Positions 1-4,550 of a stretch of 6,317 bases of DNA are shown piece after piece. The stretch's first letter is position 1. Every line of letters begins with the position of its first letter. A model generated the notes under the pieces. The model did no database searches. It saw only the letters and a program-made list of their open reading frames with translations, and was not told where the DNA came from. The translations under genes and the position numbers were made by a program. Origin of the DNA: Actinomycetota bacterium (GTDB taxonomy: Bacteria > Actinomycetota > Actinomycetes > Nanopelagicales > Nanopelagicaceae); assembly GCA_009924185.1 (NCBI GenBank), contig RFSC01000046.1, positions 1 through 6,317 on the forward strand, read 5' to 3'.

Positions 1-1
1 T

Positions 2-142
2 ACAACAGATGTTGCTAAGGCTGTTACCGATATCAAGGGCGGAAAGATTGAGTTCCGTGTTGATAAGGATTGCAACCTACATTTCATTATTGGAAAGTCC
101 TCATTCTCTGCAGAGCAGCTAGCTGATAACTACGCAGCAGCA
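2..142 (+). CDS. rplA: 50S ribosomal protein L1, C-terminal fragment (5' end outside window, 3' end missing at internal join)
   Basis: L1 forms the mobile L1 stalk of the 50S subunit, which guides deacylated tRNA out of the E site, and represses its own mRNA in many bacteria. The frame is open from base 2 and gives 47 residues. Segments such as DIKGGKIEFRVDK and NLHFIIGKSSFSAEQLADNY are typical of the second half of L1, where the chain returns to domain I. After NYAAA the family normally continues for about 40-50 more residues, including a KGRY..K segment and a TMGPGI motif near the C-terminus. None of that is here. Instead the frame passes without a stop into L10 sequence. The L1 assignment is certain from the motifs. 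The loss of its end is read directly by comparison with the remembered family consensus; whether the loss exists in the organism is doubtful. Confidence 0.9.
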
Positions 143-154
143 TTTCTTACAGTG
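134..154 (+). other. Abrupt in-frame rplA/rplJ join (deletion junction)
   Basis: L1 sequence is recognisable up to NYAA (128-139) and L10 from LTV (146-154). The codons between (GCA TTT) fit either family. The join removes the L1 C-terminus, its stop codon, the whole rplA-rplJ intergenic region (where the L10 leader regulatory RNA and promoter usually lie) and roughly 30 codons of rplJ. No insertion sequence or obvious long repeat sits at the join. The breakpoint can be placed only within about 10-15 bases because the missing sequence is not visible. Confidence 0.8.
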
Positions 155-721
155 ACCGCTATTAAGGAGCTACGTCGTTCACTTGGTTCCGATACTAAGT
201 ACAAGGTAGCTAAGAACACGCTCGTAAAGATTGCTGCAAAGGAAGCTGGTGTGCAGGTTGATGATGCACTTCTCACCGGTCCAACTGCGGTCGCTTTTGT
301 TAAAGGCGATTCAGTAACAGCGGCAAAGAGCCTAAAGAACTTCCAGAAGGAGAACCCATTCCTTGTTATCAAGGGTGGAATCTTCGAAGGTAAGGCAGTA
401 ACCACAGCTGAAATCATGAAGCTCGCGGATCTCGAATCACGCGAAGTTCTATTGGCGAAGCTAGCTGGTGCAATGAAGGCATCTATGGCAAAAGCAGCAC
501 GCGCATTTGATGCTCTTCGTATTAAGAGAGAGGCAGAGGCTGGAGCTCCAGCTGCTGCATCCACCCCTGCTGCAGAAGCAGCACCTGTCGCAGAAGCCGC
601 AGCACCTGAAGCAACTTCAGAGGTTGTAGCCGAAGCTGTCGCAGAAACTTCTGCAGAAACAGCTGCACCGCAAGCTGAAGCAACAACAGAACCAACCGCA
701 GAATCAACAGAGAACGCGTAA
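143..721 (+). CDS. rplJ: 50S ribosomal protein L10, lacking about the first 30 residues and joined in frame to L1
   Basis: L10 anchors L7/L12 dimers to the 23S rRNA stalk base next to L11. The sequence enters L10 at LTVTAIKELRRSLG, which matches the family around residue 31 (usual context EYRGLTVAQLK.LRRSLG). It continues with VAKNTLVKIAAKEAG, LLTGPTAVAFVKGD, NPFLVIKGGIFEGK and LADLESREVLLAKLAGAMK, all standard L10. The start codon, the N-terminal helix and the conserved YRG that contacts rRNA are absent. The nearest in-frame start, GTG at 152, has no Shine-Dalgarno and would still lack these parts. The helix that binds L7/L12 (about 458-538) looks shorter than in Streptomyces. From 539 to 718 there is a 60-residue Ala/Glu/Pro/Thr-rich tail with 24 Ala, 11 Glu and no Lys or Arg. 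TAA ends at 721, 18 bases before rplL. L10 identity is certain; functionality as written is unlikely. Confidence 0.9.
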   Translation, partial: FLTVTAIKELRRSLGSDTKYKVAKNTLVKIAAKEAGVQVDDALLTGPTAVAFVKGDSVTAAKSLKNFQKENPFLVIKGGIFEGKAVTTAEIMKLADLESREVLLAKLAGAMKASMAKAARAFDALRIKREAEAGAPAAASTPAAEAAPVAEAAAPEATSEVVAEAVAETSAETAAPQAEATTEPTAESTENA

Positions 722-725
722 AGAA

Positions 726-730
726 AAGGA
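726..730 (+). promoter_or_regulatory. Ribosome binding site of rplL
   Basis: AAGGA ends 9 bases before the ATG at 740, inside the short A-rich gap after the rplJ stop. It supports independent, efficient initiation on rplL, as expected for a protein needed in several copies per ribosome. Confidence 0.75.
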
Positions 731-739
731 AAAATAAAA

Positions 740-1126
740 ATGGCAAAGCTCAGTACTGAAGACCTATTGGGTCAATTCAAGGAAATGTCACTTGTCGAGC
801 TCTCAGATTTCGTAAAGGCATTTGAAACAGAGTTCGATGTAACCGCAGCAGCTCCAGTAGCTGTAATGGCAGCAGGCGGAGCAGCAGCAGGCGGCGACGC
901 AGCAGCAGCTCAGGATGAGTTCACAGTTATCATCGAAGATGCTGGCGCTCAGAAGATCGCTGTTATTAAGGAAGTTCGTGCCCTTAACTCATCACTCGGT
1001 CTAAAGGAAGCTAAGGATCTAGTAGATGCGACTCCAGCCACCGTGCTTGAGAAGGCAGATAAGGCAACAGCGGACAAGGCAAAGGCAGCTCTTGAGGCAG
1101 CCGGTGCAAAGGTTTCCGTTAAGTAG
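740..1126 (+). CDS. rplL: 50S ribosomal protein L7/L12
   Basis: L7/L12 is the multi-copy stalk protein that recruits EF-Tu, EF-G, IF2 and release factors to the ribosome and stimulates their GTP hydrolysis. The 128 residues match the family's usual length and show its three parts. Residues 1-35 (MAKLSTEDLLGQFKEMSLVE and onward) form the N-terminal dimerisation and L10-binding domain. Residues about 36-58 are an Ala/Gly-rich flexible hinge. Residues 59-128 are the C-terminal factor-binding domain with KIAVIKEVRALNSSLGLKEA (72-91), containing the conserved basic and hydrophobic positions (K72, V75, I76, K77, R80, K89) used to bind factors. The start is fixed by the ATG with AAGGA upstream and the canonical MAKL opening. 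It follows rplJ by 18 bases, so the two are cotranscribed. The gene appears complete and undamaged. Confidence 0.98.
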   Translation: MAKLSTEDLLGQFKEMSLVELSDFVKAFETEFDVTAAAPVAVMAAGGAAAGGDAAAAQDEFTVIIEDAGAQKIAVIKEVRALNSSLGLKEAKDLVDATPATVLEKADKATADKAKAALEAAGAKVSVK

Positions 1127-1145
1127 TTCTATCCGAACTCTTTTT

Positions 1146-1177
1146 AAGAGGGCCCTCCTTATACAGGGGGGCCTTTT
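1146..1177 (+). terminator. Hairpin with T run between rplL and rpoB (terminator or attenuator)
   Basis: GGCCCTCC (1151-1158) pairs with GGGGGGCC (1166-1173) through eight base pairs including one G-T wobble. The loop is 7 bases and TTTT follows at 1174-1177. The bases before the stem (AAGAG) can add weak pairs with the T run. It starts 24 bases after the rplL stop. In E. coli a partial terminator in the same place lowers rpoBC transcription relative to rplJL; a similar role here is inference. The short T run suggests partial rather than complete termination. Confidence 0.75.
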
Positions 1178-1182
1178 CATTT

Positions 1183-1203
1183 ACCCCGATTAACCCCGGA
1201 TTA
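1183..1203. repeat. Tandem imperfect 10/11-base repeat upstream of the rpoB promoter
   Basis: ACCCCGATTA (1183-1192) is followed directly by ACCCCGGATTA (1193-1203), differing by one inserted G. The second copy overlaps the proposed -35 element. It could be a paired protein-binding site or chance; nothing else supports a function. Confidence 0.45.
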
Positions 1204-1231
1204 GACATCGGCGTGTCGTGGGGGCTATCCT
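1202..1231 (+). promoter_or_regulatory. Candidate housekeeping-sigma promoter for rpoBC
   Basis: TAGACA (1202-1207, five of six matches to TTGACA) and TATCCT (1226-1231, fitting the TAnnnT -10 pattern of actinobacteria) are separated by 18 bases. A start would fall near 1237-1240, leaving a leader of about 110 bases before the rpoB start. The position after a terminator-like hairpin and before rpoB fits a separate rpoBC promoter, as reported for several actinobacteria. It was found by eye and has no experimental support. Confidence 0.5.
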
Positions 1232-1260
1232 GACCCCTCGCACAAAATTCTAGGGTCAGG
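1229..1260. repeat. Perfect 8-bp inverted repeat overlapping the candidate rpoB promoter
   Basis: CCTGACCC (1229-1236) is the exact reverse complement of GGGTCAGG (1253-1260), with 16 bases between. Allowing C1261 to bulge, ATA at 1262-1264 can extend pairing with TAT at 1226-1228. There is no T run after it, so it is not a terminator. The left arm overlaps the proposed -10 and start region, so an operator or a 5' leader hairpin are both possible. Confidence 0.5.
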
Positions 1261-1333
1261 CATATAGCGGCTGAGGCCTTACATTCGCTGTGCGAAAAGT
1301 AAAAGTCCGAAACTTTTAAGTAGTGAAAACTTT

Positions 1334-1340
1334 GGAAGGA
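1334..1340 (+). promoter_or_regulatory. Ribosome binding site that decides the rpoB start
   Basis: GGAAGGA lies 6 bases before TTG at 1347, an ideal spacing. The upstream in-frame GTG at 1323 has no comparable site in front of it, and using it would place this Shine-Dalgarno inside the coding region. Confidence 0.75.
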
Positions 1341-1346
1341 CATCTC

Positions 1347-4300
1347 TTGGCCGCGAAAACGAAATCATCTGCACCACAACGTATTTCTTTCGCCAAGATC
1401 CGCGAACCACAAGAAGTTCCAAATCTATTAGCTCTCCAAATTGAGAGCTTTGATTGGCTGCTCGGAAACGATGCGTGGCGCGCCAGACTTGGCAAAAATG
1501 AAAGACCAGATCGAGGAGAAATTCCTAAAACATCTGGACTAGAGGAAATCTTTGAAGAGATTTCTCCAATCGAAGACTTCCAGGGATCGATGTCACTGTC
1601 ATTCCGTGATCATCGCTTCGAACCTGCGAAGTACTCAATTGCCGAATGCAAAGAGCGCGACATCACTTACGCAGCTCCGCTATTCGTAACAGCAGAGTTC
1701 ACCAACAACATCACTGGTGAAATTAAATCTCAGACCGTCTTCATGGGTGACTTCCCATTGATGACACCACGCGGCACCTTTGTTATTAACGGTACCGAGC
1801 GTGTTGTTGTTTCACAGCTTGTACGTTCTCCAGGTGTTTACTTCGAGCGCACAGTTGAGAAGACCGCTGACAAAGATATTTACACCGCAAAGATCATTCC
1901 TAGCCGCGGTGCATGGCTAGAGTTTGAAATTGATAAGAAGGATTTCGTTGCAGTACGTATTGATCGTAAGCGTAAGCAATCAGTAACCGTATTCTTGAAG
2001 GCGCTTGGTTGGACAAATGACCAAATCCTTGAAGAGTTCGGCGAGTACGATTCAATGAAGGAAACTCTTGCTAAGGACAACGTAAATACACAAGATGAAG
2101 CGTTGTTGGATATTTACCGCAAGATGCGTCCAGGTGAGCCACCTACCAAAGAGGCTGCGCAAACCCTTATTGAAAACCTATATTTCAACCCGAAGCGCTA
2201 TGACTTGGCCAAGGTCGGTCGCTTCAAGGTTAATAAGAAGCTAGGTCTAGAGCTTGATTTAACTAAGTCATTGCTCGCTATCGATGACATTGTCGGAACC
2301 ATCCGTTACCTCGTTGCGCTACACAAGGGCGAGGCGCTGATTGATCTAGGCAAGCAGGTTCGCGTTGAGATCGACGATATCGATCACTTCGGAAACCGTC
2401 GTCTTCGTACCGTTGGTGAATTGATTCAAAACCAGGTACGTGTTGGTTTGTCCCGTATGGAGCGCGTTGTTCGCGAACGTATGACAACCCAAGATGTAGA
2501 GGCAATCACTCCGCAAACTTTGATTAACATCAGACCAATCACTGCGGCAATCAAAGAGTTCTTCGGAACCTCACAGTTGTCACAGTTCATGGATCAAACA
2601 AATCCAATCTCTGGTCTAACACACAAGCGTCGTCTTTCAGCGCTTGGACCTGGTGGACTTTCACGTGATCGTGCGGGCTTCGAAGTTCGTGACGTTCACC
2701 CATCTCACTACGGTCGTATGTGTCCAATCGAAACCCCTGAAGGACCAAACATCGGTCTAATTGGTTCGCTCGCAACTTATGCGCGCATCACACCATTTGG
2801 TTTCGTTGAGACTCCTTATCGCAAAGTTGTTAAGGGCAAGGTCACTGATCAAGTTGATTACTTGACCGCTGATGAAGAAGATGAACACATCATCGCTCAG
2901 GCCAACGCACCTTTGACAGATGACAATCACTTTGCAGAAGCGCGCGTACTTGTACGTCGTCGTGGTGGCGAGGTTGAGTACATCCCAGCTGAAGAAGTTG
3001 ATTACATGGATGTATCTCCACGTCAGATGGTTTCGGTTGCTACCGCGATGATTCCATTCCTCGAGCATGATGATGCTAACCGTGCTCTTATGGGTGCAAA
3101 CATGATGCGTCAGGCTGTTCCTTTGCTTCGTGCAGAGTCACCACTAGTCGGAACCGGTATGGAGTACCGCGCAGCTGTTGATGCTGGCGATGTACTGCTT
3201 GCGGTCCGCGGCGGTGTTGTTACAGAGGTTTCATCTGACATGGTCACTGTAAAGACCGATGATGGTGAAGAGGATGTTTACAGCATCGATAAGTTCATCC
3301 GTTCAAACCAGGGTACTTCACGCAACATGCGCGTCATCGTTAATGAGGGTGACAAGGTTGTTGCTGGCCAGGCGATTGCTGATGGCCCAAGCACTCAAAA
3401 CGGTGAAATGGCTCTTGGTAAGAACCTGCTCGTGGCATTTATGTCATGGGAAGGTCACAACTACGAAGATGCGATCATTCTTTCTCAGCGCCTAGTACAA
3501 GATGATGTCTTGTCATCAATTCATATTGAAGAGTATGAAGTTGATGCACGTGACACCAAGCTTGGTGCAGAAGAGATCACACGTGATATTCCAAATGTTT
3601 CTGAAGAGGTTCTTTCAGATCTGGATGATCGCGGAATAATCCGCATCGGCGCCGATGTAGTACCTGGCGATATCTTGGTTGGAAAGGTAACTCCTAAGGG
3701 TGAAACCGAGTTAACACCTGAAGAGCGTTTGCTCCGTGCAATTTTCGGTGAGAAGGCGCGCGAAGTTCGCGATACCTCACTTAAAGTTCCACACGGTGAA
3801 GGTGGAAAAGTTATCGGCGTAAAGATCTTTGATCTTGAAGATGGCTATGACCTTCCAGCTGGTGTGAATCAAGTGGTTCGTGTTTATGTTGCACAGAAGC
3901 GCAAGATTCAAGATGGTGACAAGCTTGCTGGTCGCCACGGCAACAAGGGTGTTATCGCAAAGATTCTCCCAGTTGAAGATATGCCATTCCTTGAAGATGG
4001 AACCCCAGTTGATGTTGTTCTAAATCCACTTGGTGTTCCAGGACGTATGAACGTTGGTCAGGTTCTAGAAACCCACCTAGGTTGGGTTGCTAAGAGCGGT
4101 TGGGAAGTAGATGGCACCTCACAGGATTGGCAGTCACGCCTTTCTGCAATTGGTGCCGCTTCTGCAAAGCCAGGAACCCGCGTTGCTACTCCAGTTTTCG
4201 ATGGTGCGCGTGAGGAAGAAATCCAAGGATTGCTTGGATCAACACTTCCAAATGCTGATGGAACTCGTCTAGTTGGTTCCAACGGTAAGGCGACATTGTT

Positions 4301-4454
4301 TGATGGTCGTACCGGTCAGCCATATCGCGAGCAAATCACCGTTGGTTACATGTACATCTTGAAGTTGCACCACTTGGTCGACGACAAGATTCACGCACGT
4401 TCAACCGGTCCTTACTCAATGATTACTCAGCAACCACTTGGTGGAAAATACTGA
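1347..4454 (+). CDS. rpoB: RNA polymerase beta subunit, truncated by a deletion and frameshift near the C-terminus
   Basis: Beta forms one side of the RNA polymerase cleft and part of the active site. From the TTG start (MAAKTKSS...) the protein has 1035 residues before TGA; actinobacterial beta is usually about 1150-1180. Homology is collinear from RISFAKI and VPNLLALQIESFDWL onward. The rifampicin region begins GTSQLSQFMDQTNPISGL at 2565 and has the drug-sensitive residues D416 (codon 2592), H426 (2622) and S431 (2637), equivalent to E. coli 516, 526 and 531. The active-site segment DGDKLAGRHGNKGV carries K859 and K867, equivalent to E. coli K1065 and K1073. Homology breaks right after MITQQPLGGK: the universal [20 protein letters not shown] block and about 89 residues in all are missing, and one foreign codon precedes the stop. 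The remaining C-terminus lies in another frame at 4450-4530. As written the product should not assemble a working enzyme. Alternative start: GTG 1323, less likely. Confidence 0.95.
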   Translation: MAAKTKSSAPQRISFAKIREPQEVPNLLALQIESFDWLLGNDAWRARLGKNERPDRGEIPKTSGLEEIFEEISPIEDFQGSMSLSFRDHRFEPAKYSIAECKERDITYAAPLFVTAEFTNNITGEIKSQTVFMGDFPLMTPRGTFVINGTERVVVSQLVRSPGVYFERTVEKTADKDIYTAKIIPSRGAWLEFEIDKKDFVAVRIDRKRKQSVTVFLKALGWTNDQILEEFGEYDSMKETLAKDNVNTQDEALLDIYRKMRPGEPPTKEAAQTLIENLYFNPKRYDLAKVGRFKVNKKLGLELDLTKSLLAIDDIVGTIRYLVALHKGEALIDLGKQVRVEIDDIDHFGNRRLRTVGELIQNQVRVGLSRMERVVRERMTTQDVEAITPQTLINIRPITAAIKEFFGTSQLSQFMDQTNPISGLTHKRRLSALGPGGLSRDRAGFEVRDVHPSHYGRMCPIETPEGPNIGLIGSLATYARITPFGFVETPYRKVVKGKVTDQVDYLTADEEDEHIIAQANAPLTDDNHFAEARVLVRRRGGEVEYIPAEEVDYMDVSPRQMVSVATAMIPFLEHDDANRALMGANMMRQAVPLLRAESPLVGTGMEYRAAVDAGDVLLAVRGGVVTEVSSDMVTVKTDDGEEDVYSIDKFIRSNQGTSRNMRVIVNEGDKVVAGQAIADGPSTQNGEMALGKNLLVAFMSWEGHNYEDAIILSQRLVQDDVLSSIHIEEYEVDARDTKLGAEEITRDIPNVSEEVLSDLDDRGIIRIGADVVPGDILVGKVTPKGETELTPEERLLRAIFGEKAREVRDTSLKVPHGEGGKVIGVKIFDLEDGYDLPAGVNQVVRVYVAQKRKIQDGDKLAGRHGNKGVIAKILPVEDMPFLEDGTPVDVVLNPLGVPGRMNVGQVLETHLGWVAKSGWEVDGTSQDWQSRLSAIGAASAKPGTRVATPVFDGAREEEIQGLLGSTLPNADGTRLVGSNGKATLFDGRTGQPYREQITVGYMYILKLHHLVDDKIHARSTGPYSMITQQPLGGKY

Positions 4455-4533
4455 TGAAGAAGTATTCAAGACGGCCGAAGAGTTAGGTATCAACTTGTCA
4501 CGAGTTGAGCCAAGCTCAGTAGAAGAAGTGTGA
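4450..4533 (+). pseudogene. rpoB: Out-of-frame C-terminal tail of RNA polymerase beta (separated 3' end of rpoB)
   Basis: Read from ACT at 4450 this gives 27 residues, TDEEVFKTAEELGI followed by NLSRVEPSSVEEV, then TGA at 4531-4533. Actinobacterial beta proteins end in just this way (Streptomyces: TDEDVFRAAEELGIDLSRRE, PSSVEEV). It is shifted by +1 relative to the rpoB frame, so the missing DNA must measure 3n+2 bases, near 266 if the usual spacing holds. It has no start codon or ribosome site of its own and cannot be a separate gene. Its intact codons show that the rpoB end is genuine and that only the middle piece is gone. Confidence 0.9.
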
Positions 4534-4534
4534 C

Positions 4535-4541
4535 AGGGGGA
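4535..4541 (+). promoter_or_regulatory. Ribosome binding site of rpoC
   Basis: AGGGGGA lies directly after the rpoB-tail stop codon and ends 9 bases before the ATG at 4551. The rpoB-rpoC gap is 17 bases, consistent with tight cotranscription and matched production of beta and beta'. Confidence 0.75.
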
Positions 4542-4550
4542 AAATAGACA

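Noticed and set aside
152..721. GTG at 152 as the natural start of rplJ
   Set aside because: It has no Shine-Dalgarno, and the resulting protein would lack the N-terminal helix and the YRG rRNA contact found throughout the L10 family. The frame is also open upstream into L1.
1301..1317. AAAAGT/ACTTTT 6-bp hairpin just upstream of rpoB
   Set aside because: The stem is A/T-rich with a 5-base loop and is probably too weak to matter; no further support in the sequence.
1119..1343. Minus-strand 74-residue reading frame in the rplL-rpoB gap
   Set aside because: It is covered by the terminator hairpin, promoter and repeat, has no family likeness, and is only a chance open frame in a regulatory gap.
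2565..2650. Rifampicin-resistance substitution in rpoB
   Set aside because: D, H and S at the positions equivalent to E. coli 516, 526 and 531 are all the usual sensitive residues. T and G differences from E. coli nearby are ordinary lineage variation.
2757..3068. Minus-strand 103-residue reading frame inside rpoB
   Set aside because: It lies wholly opposite highly conserved beta codons, shows no recognisable domain, and is a shadow of the sense gene. The other minus-strand and alternate-frame stretches within rplJ, rpoB and rpoC were dismissed for the same reason.
4440..4460. Programmed ribosomal frameshift joining the two parts of rpoB
   Set aside because: A +1 shift at the A run would attach the tail, but it cannot restore the roughly 89 missing conserved residues, so recoding does not explain the break.
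4450..4533. A separate small gene between rpoB and rpoC
   Set aside because: The peptide is the standard actinobacterial beta C-terminus and has no start codon or ribosome site of its own.
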